This document shows positions 8,064 to 17,026 of a DNA stretch of 64,000 nt, piece after piece. Under the pieces are notes generated by a model. The model was not told the origin of the DNA, did not search any database, and saw only the letters and a list, made by a program, of their open reading frames with translations. The DNA comes from Marinibacterium sp050389775 (GTDB taxonomy: Bacteria > Pseudomonadota > Alphaproteobacteria > Rhodobacterales > Rhodobacteraceae), in the NCBI RefSeq assembly GCF_050389775.1, contig NZ_CP177144.1:558001-622000 (forward strand), written 5' to 3'. Numbering within the stretch: position 1 is the first letter of the stretch; the number at the start of each line of letters is the position of its first letter. Both the position numbers and the translations under genes were made by a program.

Positions 8064-8996
8064 ATGGATACGGCAGTCGAACAGGCCACTCGGCCATTCA
8101 TCGAAGTCACCGAGATCTGGCGCCCCGAAGGCGACACGCTGGTCCAGGCCGGCGGCAATTACGGCACGCTCGACGCGTTCGAGGCCGCCAGCGGGCGCAC
8201 CAGCTTCAAGAAGGGCGAGGGCCTGCCCGGCAAGGCCTGGGCCGAGGGCCGGCCCGTCGTGCTGAAGGAATTCGACGGGTCCTATTTCATGCGCACCGAA
8301 GCCGCCAAGGACGCCGGGCTGACCGCCGCCGTGGCCATCCCGGTCTTTGCCGAGGACGAGCTGCTGGCCGTCATGGTCGTGCTCTGCGCCGATGATTCCG
8401 TGCGCACCGGCGCGATCGAGGTCTGGTCCGAGAAGGATGGCTTCCTGATGCTCGACGATGGCTATTACGGCGCGGCCAAGCATTTCGAATGGGTCAGCCA
8501 GCACACCCATTTCCCCCGGGGCCAGGGCCTGCCGGGCGGGGTCTGGGCTTCGGACACGCCGATCCTGATGCGCGACCTCGGCTCGGGCTATCGCTTCATC
8601 CGGGCCGACAGCGCCGGCAAGGCCGGGCTGACCACCGGGCTGGGCCTGCCCATCGCCCTGCCGGGCGAGACGACCAGCGTGCTGACCCTGCTGTCGGCGC
8701 GCGGCACGCCCATCGCCCACCGGTTCGAGATCTGGGATGCCCGTTCGGCCAAGGTCGGCGCCTCGAAAGGGGCCGAGCTGATCGACGGCATCTGCGACCG
8801 CGAAGGCCCGCTGTGGGACGAGGACAATCCCCGGCGCATCGCGGCCTGGCAAGGCCCGATCGGCCAGGTCCTGGGCACCGGCCTGCCCATCGCACAGAAA
8901 AACGCCCCCGGCCTGCCGGCCGGTTACACCGACGTGGTCGGCCTGCCCGTCTATCGCGGCACGGCCATCGCCCACATCGTCGCCTGGTATTCGTAA
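8064..8996 (+). CDS. GAF-like repeat protein of unknown function
   Basis: This 310-residue protein appears to consist of three GAF-like repeats (about residues 10-105, 110-215 and 218-310). Each contains a related motif: GEGLPGKAWAEGRPV, GQGLPGGVWASDTPI and QGPIGQVLGTGLPI. The first two are followed by an aromatic-rich stretch and AGLT(A/T). There is no kinase, cyclase, DNA-binding or other output domain, no signal peptide and no membrane segment. It lies between the globin (113-base gap) and nirB (13-base gap), so it should be expressed with nitrite reductase. It may sense or carry a small ligand or haem in that pathway; that is inference only. Confidence 0.7.
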   Translation: MDTAVEQATRPFIEVTEIWRPEGDTLVQAGGNYGTLDAFEAASGRTSFKKGEGLPGKAWAEGRPVVLKEFDGSYFMRTEAAKDAGLTAAVAIPVFAEDELLAVMVVLCADDSVRTGAIEVWSEKDGFLMLDDGYYGAAKHFEWVSQHTHFPRGQGLPGGVWASDTPILMRDLGSGYRFIRADSAGKAGLTTGLGLPIALPGETTSVLTLLSARGTPIAHRFEIWDARSAKVGASKGAELIDGICDREGPLWDEDNPRRIAAWQGPIGQVLGTGLPIAQKNAPGLPAGYTDVVGLPVYRGTAIAHIVAWYS

Positions 8997-9009
8997 GGGA
9001 GTACGCCCA

Positions 9010-11457
9010 ATGCAGAAACTTGTCGTCATCGGCGCGGGCATGGCCTCGGGGCGGGTGCTGGAGCACCTGTTCGAGAGCGATCCCGACGCTTTCGAAGTCA
9101 CGCTGTTCAACGCCGAACCGCGCGGCAACTACAACCGCATCATGCTGTCCCCGGTCCTGTCGGGCGAAAAGAGCTTTGCCGAGATCGTCACCCATGACGA
9201 CGCCTGGTATGCCGAGAACCGCGTGACCACCCGGTTCGGCGAGCGGATCACCGGCATCGACCGCGCGCGCAAGGTGGTGATCAGCGAACAGGGCGAAACG
9301 CCCTATGACAAGCTGGTCATCGGCACCGGCTCGGCGCCGTTCATCATCCCCTGCCCGGGCCATGACCTGCCCGGCGTGGTGGCCTTCCGCGATCTCGAAG
9401 ACGTCGAGGCCATGAAAAACGCCGCCGGCGCGCAGAATGGCCGGGCCGTGGTCATCGGCGGCGGTCTGCTGGGGCTCGAAGCCGCCGCCGCCCTGCGCCT
9501 GCAGGGCATGGAGGTCACCGTCCTGCACCTGGCCGGCCACCTGATGGAACGCCAGCTCGACGAGGCCGCCGGCTACCTGCTGCGCAAGGATCTCGAAGAC
9601 CGGGGCATCGTGGTCAAGACCACGGCATCGACCAAGGCCATCATGGGCGAGGGCAAGGTCGAGAAGGTCGTGCTCGAAGACGGCACGGTCATTCCCGCCG
9701 ACATCGTCGTCATGGCCGTGGGCATCCGCCCGGCCGTGGCGCTTGGCCACGAGGCCGGGCTGGACATGGGCCGGGCGATCAAGGTCGACGCCCAGATGCA
9801 GACCTCGGACCCCGACATCCTGGCCGTCGGCGAATGTGTCGAGTTCGACGGCAACCTCTTCGGCCTCGTCGCGCCGCTCTATGACCAGGCCAAGGTGCTG
9901 GCCAGGACGCTCCTGGGCGAAGACGACGTGTTCAAGATGAAGGAGCTGTCGACCAAGCTGAAGGTCACCGGCTGCGACCTGTTCTCGGCGGGCGATTTCG
10001 GCGACGGCGAGGGCCGCGAGGACATCGTCTTTCGCGATCCCGGCCGGGGCATCTACAAGCGCCTGGTCATCGAGGACGACGTCGTGCTGGGCGCGGTGTT
10101 CTACGGCGACACGGCCGACAGCAACTGGTTCTTCGGCCTGATCAAGGACAAGACCGACATTTCCGAGATGCGCGACACGCTGATCTTCGGACCGTCGTTC
10201 CAGGGGGGTGCCCAGGTGGACCCTATGGCGGCCGTTGCAGCCTTACCAGATGATGCGGAGATCTGTGGCTGTAACGGCGTCTGCAAAGGGGATGTGATCA
10301 CCGCCATCCAGGGCGGGGCCAACACGCTGGACGCGGTCAAGGCCACGTCCAAGGCCGGCTCGTCCTGCGGCGGCTGCTCGGGGCTGGTCGAACAGCTGCT
10401 GGCCGTGACCCTGGGCGACGGCTTTGCCATGCCCGCCAAGGAGACGGTCTGCAAATGCACCGACCTGTCCCATGACGAGGTGCGCAAGCTGATCGTGGCC
10501 GGCAAGATGAAATCCATGCCCCAGGCCATGCAGGAGCTGAATTGGTCCACGCCCGACGGCTGCCATGTCTGCCGCCCGGCGCTGAACTACTACCTCGTGT
10601 GCGCCTGGCCGGGCGAATATGCCGATGACGGCAAGAGCCGGTTCATCAACGAACGGGTCCATGCCAACATCCAGAAGGACGGCACTTATTCCGTCGTGCC
10701 GCGGATGCTGGGCGGGATCACCAACCCCAACGAGCTGCGCGCCATCGCCGATGCGGCCGAGAAATACAACATTCCCACGGTCAAGGTCACCGGCGGCCAG
10801 CGCATCGACCTTCTGGGCGTCAAGAAAGAGGACCTGCCGGCGATCTGGTACGACCTGGGCCAGGCCGGGATGATGTCGGGCCAGGCCTATGCCAAGGGCC
10901 TGCGCACGGTGAAGACCTGCGTCGGCACCGACCATTGCCGCTTTGGCACCCAGGACAGCACCGGGCTGGGCATCAAGCTTGAAGAGGCCATGTGGGGCGC
11001 CTGGTCGCCGCACAAGTTCAAGCTGGCCGTGACCGGCTGCCCGCGCAACTGCGCCGAGGCGACCTGCAAGGATCTGGGCATCGTCTGTGTCGACAGCGGC
11101 TACCAGATCCTGGTCGGCGGGGCGGCGGGGCTGGACCTGCTCGAAGCGCAGCTGCTGGTCCAGGTGCCGACCGAGGAAGAGGCCCTGGAATATTCCTGCG
11201 CCTTCTACCAGCTCTACCGCGAGGGCGCGCAATACCTGCACCGGCCCTACAAGTGGATCAAGAAGGTCGGGCTGGACTGGGTCAAGGACCAGCTGGTCGG
11301 CAACGACGAGAACCGCAAGGCCCTGGCCGACCGGTTCCACTATTCGCAGCAGTTCTTCCAGGTCGATCCCTGGGCCGAACGGGCCCGCAAGGGTGTCGAC
11401 AGCCATGAATTCTCGCCGCTCGCGGATCTGACCAAACCGCGCGCCGCCGCCGAATGA
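9010..11457 (+). CDS. nirB: Assimilatory NADH-nitrite reductase, large subunit
   Basis: This 815-residue NirB reduces nitrite to ammonium using NAD(P)H, FAD, Fe-S centres and siroheme, in the cytoplasm. An N-terminal FAD/NAD-binding domain is visible (VIGAGMASGRV near residue 6 and a second VIGGGLLGLEAA near 155). Two BFD-like [2Fe-2S] regions follow (CGCNGVCKG...SSCGGC around 417-455, and CKCTDL...CHVCRP around 480-520). The siroheme/[4Fe-4S] ligands TCVGTDHCRFG and TGCPRNCAEATCKD lie near residues 637 and 680. Length and domain order are normal for the family. nirD follows 19 bases downstream. Confidence 0.96.
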   Translation: MQKLVVIGAGMASGRVLEHLFESDPDAFEVTLFNAEPRGNYNRIMLSPVLSGEKSFAEIVTHDDAWYAENRVTTRFGERITGIDRARKVVISEQGETPYDKLVIGTGSAPFIIPCPGHDLPGVVAFRDLEDVEAMKNAAGAQNGRAVVIGGGLLGLEAAAALRLQGMEVTVLHLAGHLMERQLDEAAGYLLRKDLEDRGIVVKTTASTKAIMGEGKVEKVVLEDGTVIPADIVVMAVGIRPAVALGHEAGLDMGRAIKVDAQMQTSDPDILAVGECVEFDGNLFGLVAPLYDQAKVLARTLLGEDDVFKMKELSTKLKVTGCDLFSAGDFGDGEGREDIVFRDPGRGIYKRLVIEDDVVLGAVFYGDTADSNWFFGLIKDKTDISEMRDTLIFGPSFQGGAQVDPMAAVAALPDDAEICGCNGVCKGDVITAIQGGANTLDAVKATSKAGSSCGGCSGLVEQLLAVTLGDGFAMPAKETVCKCTDLSHDEVRKLIVAGKMKSMPQAMQELNWSTPDGCHVCRPALNYYLVCAWPGEYADDGKSRFINERVHANIQKDGTYSVVPRMLGGITNPNELRAIADAAEKYNIPTVKVTGGQRIDLLGVKKEDLPAIWYDLGQAGMMSGQAYAKGLRTVKTCVGTDHCRFGTQDSTGLGIKLEEAMWGAWSPHKFKLAVTGCPRNCAEATCKDLGIVCVDSGYQILVGGAAGLDLLEAQLLVQVPTEEEALEYSCAFYQLYREGAQYLHRPYKWIKKVGLDWVKDQLVGNDENRKALADRFHYSQQFFQVDPWAERARKGVDSHEFSPLADLTKPRAAAE

Positions 11458-11476
11458 CCCTGTGAAGGAGCCAGGA

Positions 11477-11815
11477 ATGACCCAGTTCATCGAGATCGGC
11501 GCATTGGACGACATCCCGCGCCGCGGAGCCCGGATGGTGCGCACGCCCATGGGCGAGATCGCCGTCTTCCGTACCGCCACCGACCAGGTCTATGCCGTCG
11601 ACGAATGGCTGCCGGGCAAGGCCGGGCCGCTGTCCAACGGCATCCAGCACGGCCATTGCGTGACCGACCCGATGCGCAACTGGGTCTTCGACCTGCAGAC
11701 CGGCGAGGCCCAGGGCGCGGATGAAGGCCGCGTCCGGGTCTGGGACATCATCGTCGAGGACAACCGCGTCATGATCACCCAGGACGTGCTTGGCCAAGAG
11801 CGGGTCTCTGCATGA
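11477..11815 (+). CDS. nirD: Nitrite reductase small subunit (Rieske fold without cluster ligands)
   Basis: This 112-residue NirD is the small partner of NirB. AAGGAG lies seven bases before ATG 11477, which is preferred over an in-frame upstream ATG at 11462 that would place the ribosome site inside the gene. The Rieske-type fold is recognisable (PLSNGIQHGHCVT and NWVFDLQTGEA). However, the positions that would be Cys-Pro-His and Cys-Pro-Leu-His in ligand-bearing relatives read EWLP and TDPMRNW, so no [2Fe-2S] cluster is expected. Ligand-free NirD is known in enterobacteria. It overlaps nasA by four bases. Confidence 0.92.
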   Translation: MTQFIEIGALDDIPRRGARMVRTPMGEIAVFRTATDQVYAVDEWLPGKAGPLSNGIQHGHCVTDPMRNWVFDLQTGEAQGADEGRVRVWDIIVEDNRVMITQDVLGQERVSA

Positions 11816-14433
11816 AGACGGTCTGCACCACATGCCCCTATTGCGGCGTCGGGTGCGGCGTCCGGGCACGGGCGGATGGCACCATCTCGGGCGATCCGGA
11901 CCATCCGGCAAATTTCGGGCGGCTCTGCTCGAAAGGCTCGGCGCTGGGGGAGACGATCTCGCTCGACGGGCGTCTGCTGAGCCCGCGCGTCCACGGGGTC
12001 GACAGCGATTGGGACAGCACGCTGGACCTCGTGGCGCGCAAGTTTACCGAGGCCATTGCCGAACACGGGCCGGATTCGGTGGCATTTTACGTGTCGGGGC
12101 AATTGCTGACCGAAGATTACTACGTCGCCAACAAGCTGATGAAAGGCTTCATCGGCTCGGCGAATATCGACACCAATTCAAGGCTTTGCATGGCCTCTTC
12201 GGTGGCCGGCCACAGGCGGGCCTTTGGCACCGACACGGTGCCCGGCCAATACGAGGATTTCGAAAACGCCGACCTGGTCGTGCTGGTGGGGTCGAACCTG
12301 GCCTGGTGCCACCCGGTGCTGTTCCAGCGCCTGTCGGCGGCCAAGGAAGCCCGGCCCGGGATGAAGGTCGTGCTGGTCGATCCGCGCCGGACGGCGACCG
12401 CTTCCATCGCCGACCTGCACCTGGCCGTGCGCCATGACGGCGATTCCGCCCTGTTCAACGCGTTGCTGGCCGAAATCGCCCGGCGCGGGCTGGTCGATAC
12501 CGATTTTACCGCCGCCCATGTCGACGGGCTGGCCGCCGCGCTGACCTCGGCCGCGGCCTCGGATCCGCTGGAAAGCGGGCTCAGCAGCGACGAGATCGAT
12601 GCCTTCATCGAACTGTTCTGCTCGACCGAAAAGGTCGTGACGCTCTATTCCCAGGGCGTGAACCAATCGGCCCATGGCACCGACAAGGTCAACGCGATCA
12701 TCAATTGCCACCTGGCCACCGGCCGCATCGGGCGCGAGGGCATGGGCCCGTTCTCGATGACCGGCCAGCCCAATGCCATGGGCGGGCGCGAGGTGGGCGG
12801 GCTGGCCAACATGCTGGCCTGTCACCTCGACATCGAAAACGCCGATCACCGCATGGCCGTGCAGACCTTCTGGAACGCGCCGGCGATGCCCGAAAAACCC
12901 GGGATGAAGGCCGTCGACCTGTTCCGGGCCTGTGCCGACGGGCGGATCAAGGCGCTGTGGATCATGTCCACCAATCCCGCCGTGTCGCTGCCCCAGGCCG
13001 ATGGCGTGGCCGAGGCGATCCGCGCCGTGCCCTTCACCGTGGTCTCGGACATCGTCGAGGACACCGACACCAACCGCCTGTGCGACGTGCTGCTGCCGGC
13101 GACCGGCTGGGGCGAGAAATCGGGAACGGTTACCAATTCCGAGAGGCGGATCTCTCGGCAGCGGCCGTTTCTCCCGAAACCGGGACAGGCGCGGCCCGAT
13201 TGGGACATTGTCTCTGAAGTGGGACGCAGGATGGGCTGGCACGACGCTTTCGATTACGCGTCCGAGGCCGAGATCTTTCGCGAATATGCCGCGCTGTCGG
13301 GGGTGGCCGCCCGGTTCGGCCGCGACTTCGACATCTCGGGCCTGGCCGATCTGGCCGATGGCGAATACGACCGCCTGGCCCCGGTGACCTGGCCGGTGCG
13401 CAAGGATGCCGTGCCGACGCCACGCTTCTTCGGCACCGGCGGGTTCTACCATGACGGCGGCAAGGCCCGCATGCTGCCCATCGTGCCGCCCGAACCGCGG
13501 GCCGATCTGCCCGCCGCGCAGGTCATCCTGAACACCGGGCGCATCCGCGACCATTGGCACACCATGACCCGCACCGGACGGGCGCCCCGGCTGGGCTCGC
13601 ACCTGGCCGAGCCCTACCTGGAAATCCACCCCGAGGATGCCGATGCCGCCGGCCTGTCGCCCGCCGACCTGGCCGAGGTCACCAGCCCGCATGGCCGCGC
13701 CGTGCTGCGTGTCATGGTCTCGGACAAGGCCCGGCAGGGCAGCGCCTTTGCGCCGATGCACTGGACCGGGGTGACCTCGGCGCTTGGCCGCGTCAACACG
13801 CTGGTCGCGCCGATCACAGATCCCTTCTCGGGCCAGCCGGCGTCGAAGGCCACGGCGGTCGGGCTGAAACGCTATGTCGCCTGCTGGTACGGCTTTGCCG
13901 CCGGCGTCGCCCAGATGCACCCGACCCGCCCCTATGCGGCCATCGCCCGCACCAAGACCGGCTGGCGGGCCGAGGTGGCCGGCCACAAGCGCCCGGCCGA
14001 TTGGGAACACGAGGCCCGCACGGTGCTGAACCTCGACGACCGGGGCGAAGCGTCGGTCTTTCAGGACGATGCCCGCGGCCTGGCCCGGGTGGCCATCACC
14101 GAAAAGGGCCGGCTGATCGGGGCATTCTTTGCCGCGCCCGAACCCGTCGCCGTGGCGCGCAGCCTGGTGGTCGACCTGGTCGGCGAAGAGGTTCTGTCCG
14201 GCGTGGTGCTGGCCGGCGCGCCCGGAGCCGACCGGCCCGCCAAGGGCGCCGAGATCTGCGCCTGTTTCGGCGTCGGCAGCGAAGATATCCGCTCGGCCAT
14301 CGCGGGGGGTTGCACGACGGTCACGGCCTTGGGAGAAAAACTGGGCGCGGGCACCAATTGCGGCTCGTGCCGTCCCGAACTCCAGGCGCTGATCGACCAG
14401 GTCCTCGCCGAAAAACCGATGGCAGCAGAATGA
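11812..14433 (+). CDS. nasA: Assimilatory nitrate reductase catalytic subunit
   Basis: This 873-residue molybdopterin oxidoreductase reduces nitrate to nitrite in the cytoplasm. The N-terminal [4Fe-4S] motif is C8-x2-C11-x3-C15-x23-C39, there is no Tat signal, and the molybdopterin domains follow. A C-terminal BFD-like [2Fe-2S] domain (about residues 815-865, CACF...GTNCGSCRPEL) is present, as in Klebsiella-type NasA. No NasC-like flavoprotein reductase is encoded in this cluster, so the electron donor is either NirB-linked or encoded elsewhere. Four-base overlaps with nirD and the next gene indicate tight translational coupling. Confidence 0.95.
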   Translation: MKTVCTTCPYCGVGCGVRARADGTISGDPDHPANFGRLCSKGSALGETISLDGRLLSPRVHGVDSDWDSTLDLVARKFTEAIAEHGPDSVAFYVSGQLLTEDYYVANKLMKGFIGSANIDTNSRLCMASSVAGHRRAFGTDTVPGQYEDFENADLVVLVGSNLAWCHPVLFQRLSAAKEARPGMKVVLVDPRRTATASIADLHLAVRHDGDSALFNALLAEIARRGLVDTDFTAAHVDGLAAALTSAAASDPLESGLSSDEIDAFIELFCSTEKVVTLYSQGVNQSAHGTDKVNAIINCHLATGRIGREGMGPFSMTGQPNAMGGREVGGLANMLACHLDIENADHRMAVQTFWNAPAMPEKPGMKAVDLFRACADGRIKALWIMSTNPAVSLPQADGVAEAIRAVPFTVVSDIVEDTDTNRLCDVLLPATGWGEKSGTVTNSERRISRQRPFLPKPGQARPDWDIVSEVGRRMGWHDAFDYASEAEIFREYAALSGVAARFGRDFDISGLADLADGEYDRLAPVTWPVRKDAVPTPRFFGTGGFYHDGGKARMLPIVPPEPRADLPAAQVILNTGRIRDHWHTMTRTGRAPRLGSHLAEPYLEIHPEDADAAGLSPADLAEVTSPHGRAVLRVMVSDKARQGSAFAPMHWTGVTSALGRVNTLVAPITDPFSGQPASKATAVGLKRYVACWYGFAAGVAQMHPTRPYAAIARTKTGWRAEVAGHKRPADWEHEARTVLNLDDRGEASVFQDDARGLARVAITEKGRLIGAFFAAPEPVAVARSLVVDLVGEEVLSGVVLAGAPGADRPAKGAEICACFGVGSEDIRSAIAGGCTTVTALGEKLGAGTNCGSCRPELQALIDQVLAEKPMAAE

Positions 14434-15422
14434 CACTTGCCCCCTATGTACGCATCGTGGCCCAGGGCAAGGGCCGCGCCCGTGCGATGACCTTCGACGA
14501 GGCCCGCGCGGCCATGACCGAAATCCTGACCGGCTCGCCCGCGCCCGAGGCCGTCGGCGCATTGCTCATGGTGCTGCGCCTGCGCGGCGAGACGGTGGAC
14601 GAGATCGCCGGTTTCGTCAGCGCCCTGCGGTCGACCCTGTCGCGCTGGTCGCGGGCCCGCGCGGCGCTGGACTGGCCCAGCTATGCCTCGGGGCGCACGC
14701 GCGGCGCGCCGTGGTACCTGCTGTCGGCCCGGCTGGTCGCCGAGGCCGGCTTTCCCGTGCTGCTGCACGGGCGCAATGCCACCGAAAGCCACCTGCGCGA
14801 TCATCTCGGCCCGATGGGCGTGCCCGTCGTCGACACGCCCGAGGCCGCGCAGCAGGCGCTGGCCCGGGCCGGCATGGCCTATCTGCCGGTCGAGGCCATG
14901 AGCCCGGCCGCCGCGCGCATCCTCGGCCTGCGGGCCGACCTGGGCCTGCGGTCCTGCATGAATTCCTGCCTGCGCATGGCCAACCCGTCGGATGCACGCG
15001 GTTCGGTCCAGGGCGTGTTTCACCCCGGCTACCGCCCGTTGCAGGCCGACGTGGCCGAACGGCTGGGCGATCCGGCGACGATGATCCTGAAAGGCGGCGG
15101 CGGCGAATTCGAGCGCACGCCGTTCAAGTCGGTGGCCCTGTTCGGCGCGCGGGACGGCGTACCCTTTCCGCCCGCGCCGCCCCATATCGACGAGGCCCGC
15201 CGGCTGGGCGATCTTGACCTGCCCGACAGCGCGCCGGCCGATCTGTGGGACGGGTCGATCAGCGATCCGGCCGCCGAGGCCACCGTGCTGGGCACCGCCG
15301 CGCTGGCCCTGCTGACCCTGGGCGCGGCGCCCGACCTGGCCGCTGCCGAAACCCTGGCCCGCGGGCTGTGGGACAACCGTTCCCCCCGCCAGGCCCTGCC
15401 GCTGGAGACCACAGGCCCATGA
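14430..15422 (+). CDS. TrpD2/YbiB-like glycosyltransferase-fold protein
   Basis: This 330-residue protein resembles the anthranilate phosphoribosyltransferase fold family (glycosyltransferase family 3), in the TrpD2/YbiB branch. Features are an N-terminal helical domain (ARAAMTEIL-GSPAPEAVGALLMVLRLRGET), a Gly/Asn segment (LHGRNATE) and a basic, Arg-rich loop near residues 70-90. It is unlikely to be the tryptophan enzyme, because the substrate loop differs and the context is nitrate assimilation. YbiB relatives bind nucleic acids, so a regulatory role is possible but unproven. It overlaps nasA and cysG by four bases each, so it is fully embedded in the operon. The frame runs open upstream, but ATG 14430 is the credible start. 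Confidence 0.75.
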   Translation: MTLAPYVRIVAQGKGRARAMTFDEARAAMTEILTGSPAPEAVGALLMVLRLRGETVDEIAGFVSALRSTLSRWSRARAALDWPSYASGRTRGAPWYLLSARLVAEAGFPVLLHGRNATESHLRDHLGPMGVPVVDTPEAAQQALARAGMAYLPVEAMSPAAARILGLRADLGLRSCMNSCLRMANPSDARGSVQGVFHPGYRPLQADVAERLGDPATMILKGGGGEFERTPFKSVALFGARDGVPFPPAPPHIDEARRLGDLDLPDSAPADLWDGSISDPAAEATVLGTAALALLTLGAAPDLAAAETLARGLWDNRSPRQALPLETTGP

Positions 15423-16825
15423 AGACCTTTCCGATGTTCCTCAAGATGGACGGCCGCCGCGTGGTCATCGTCGGCGGTGGCGAACAGGCCGCCCAGAAAT
15501 GCCGGCTGATGCTGAAGACCGAGGCGCGGATCGTCCTGGCCTGGCCCACGCTCGATCCCGAGCTCGACGGGCTGGCCGCCGCGGGGCGCATCTACTGGCA
15601 CCGCGGGGCCATCGACTCGGGCCTGTTCGACGGGGCCGCGCTGGCCTTTGTCGCCACCGAATGCCCGGCCAGCGCCGCGGCGATCCACGGCCTGGCCCAG
15701 GCCGCCGGCGTGCCCGTCAACGTGGTCGACCAGCCCGACCTCTGCACGGCGATCACCCCGTCGATCGTCGACCGCGACCCGGTTGTCGTGGCCATCGGCA
15801 CCGAGGGCAACGCCCCCGTGCTGGCCCGCCAGATCAAGACCCGCATGGAAGAGATGCTGGAGCCGCGCCTGGGAGACTTCGTGTCGCTCGCCGGGCGCCT
15901 CCGCTCCGCCGTCGCCCGTTCCGTACCCTCTTCCTCGGACCGCCGCGCCTTCTGGCGATGGGCCTTCTCCGGAGAGCCCCGCCAGCTGCATCGTGGTGGT
16001 TCGGAACGGGCGGCGGCGGACGCGCTGAAACAGGCCATCGCCCGGGGCGGGGCCCCGGATGCCCGCGATGGCCATATCGCGCTGATCGGGGCCGGGCCGG
16101 GCGCGGCCGACCTGCTGACCCTGCGCGCCGTCCAGCGCCTGCAGGAAGCCGACGTGATCTTCTATGACCGGCTGGTCGATCCCGCCGTGCTGGAACTGGC
16201 CCGGCGCGATGCCGAACGGGTCTTTGTCGGCAAGGCCGTGGGCGCCAATGCCTGGCCGCAGGACCGGATCTGCGCGCTGATCACCGCCGAAGCCCTGCGG
16301 GGCAAGTCGGTCGTGCGGCTGAAATCCGGCGATCCGATGATGTTCGGCCGGGCCGAGGAAGAGCTGGCCGCCGCCCGCGCCCGGGGCATCGACGTCGAGA
16401 TCGTGCCCGGCGTGACCGCCGCTTCGGCCGCCGCCGCCGCCCTGGGCCGGTCGCTGACCGAACGGGGCGCGACCGACCGGGTAGTGCATGCCACGGGCAC
16501 CTGCCGGGCCGGCGACGCGCCGCCCGACATGGCCGCCCTGCTGACCCCGGGCACGACGCTGGCGCTCTACATGGCCGTCAACGGGGCCGGCGATCTTGGC
16601 GAGCGGCTGATCGCGGCGGGCCATGCGCCGGGGCTGACGGTCGAGATCGTCGAGTCCGCCTCGACCGCCCGCCAGCGGGTGCTGACCACGACGCTGGCCG
16701 AGCTGGCCGAATGTGTCGCCGCCCATGCGCTGGCCAATCCGGCGATCCTGCTGATCCGCAACCCCAAGCCCCACGCCGCCGATGCCAAGACCGGTGCCAC
16801 GCCGGCGATCCGGGCCGTATCGTGA
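15419..16825 (+). CDS. cysG: Siroheme synthase (CysG-type, bifunctional)
   Basis: This 468-residue protein joins two activities that make siroheme for NirB. The N-terminal precorrin-2 dehydrogenase/ferrochelatase domain (residues 1-about 205) has a VIVGGGEQAAQK nucleotide-binding motif. The C-terminal uroporphyrinogen-III C-methyltransferase domain (about 220-468) has GAGPGAADLLTLRA, YDRLV, GDPMMFGRAEEEL and PGVTAA. It overlaps the preceding gene by four bases and is the last gene of the nitrate operon; a long hairpin follows. The last 15 residues are Ala-rich and extend slightly past the family core. Confidence 0.94.
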   Translation: MKTFPMFLKMDGRRVVIVGGGEQAAQKCRLMLKTEARIVLAWPTLDPELDGLAAAGRIYWHRGAIDSGLFDGAALAFVATECPASAAAIHGLAQAAGVPVNVVDQPDLCTAITPSIVDRDPVVVAIGTEGNAPVLARQIKTRMEEMLEPRLGDFVSLAGRLRSAVARSVPSSSDRRAFWRWAFSGEPRQLHRGGSERAAADALKQAIARGGAPDARDGHIALIGAGPGAADLLTLRAVQRLQEADVIFYDRLVDPAVLELARRDAERVFVGKAVGANAWPQDRICALITAEALRGKSVVRLKSGDPMMFGRAEEELAAARARGIDVEIVPGVTAASAAAAALGRSLTERGATDRVVHATGTCRAGDAPPDMAALLTPGTTLALYMAVNGAGDLGERLIAAGHAPGLTVEIVESASTARQRVLTTTLAELAECVAAHALANPAILLIRNPKPHAADAKTGATPAIRAVS

Positions 16826-16856
16826 GCGCCACGCCCAGTCGCGGCCGGCCCGGACA

Positions 16857-16883
16857 GGCCGCAAACACCCCCGTTTTGCGGCC
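16857..16883 (+). terminator. Hairpin at the end of the nitrate operon
   Basis: GGCCGCAAA (16857-16865) pairs perfectly with TTTGCGGCC (16875-16883) around a nine-base loop, 31 bases after the cysG stop. No U-run follows, so termination efficiency is uncertain, but the position fits the operon end. The remaining sequence to the next gene (to 17026) shows no other gene. Confidence 0.5.
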
Positions 16884-17026
16884 GGGGCGGGCCTGTGCCG
16901 GCCAATCATGGCCCAAACATGGTCAAAGTCCGCTTTCCTGCCCCGCCGCAAGGCGTTAAACAGGCCGCCGTCTCCGGGCGCCCGCCCCCGGGGTCCGGTT
17001 TGGTGACGGCGGCAACGGACCAGGAC

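Noticed and set aside
4726..8097. Very long minus-strand open frame of about 1120 residues
   Set aside because: It is a mirror of nrtB, nrtCD and the globin in high-GC DNA. Its composition is dominated by Gly, Asp, Arg and His with no domain.
14430..15422. Anthranilate phosphoribosyltransferase TrpD
   Set aside because: Context is nitrate assimilation, no other trp gene is near, and the sequence fits the TrpD2/YbiB branch.
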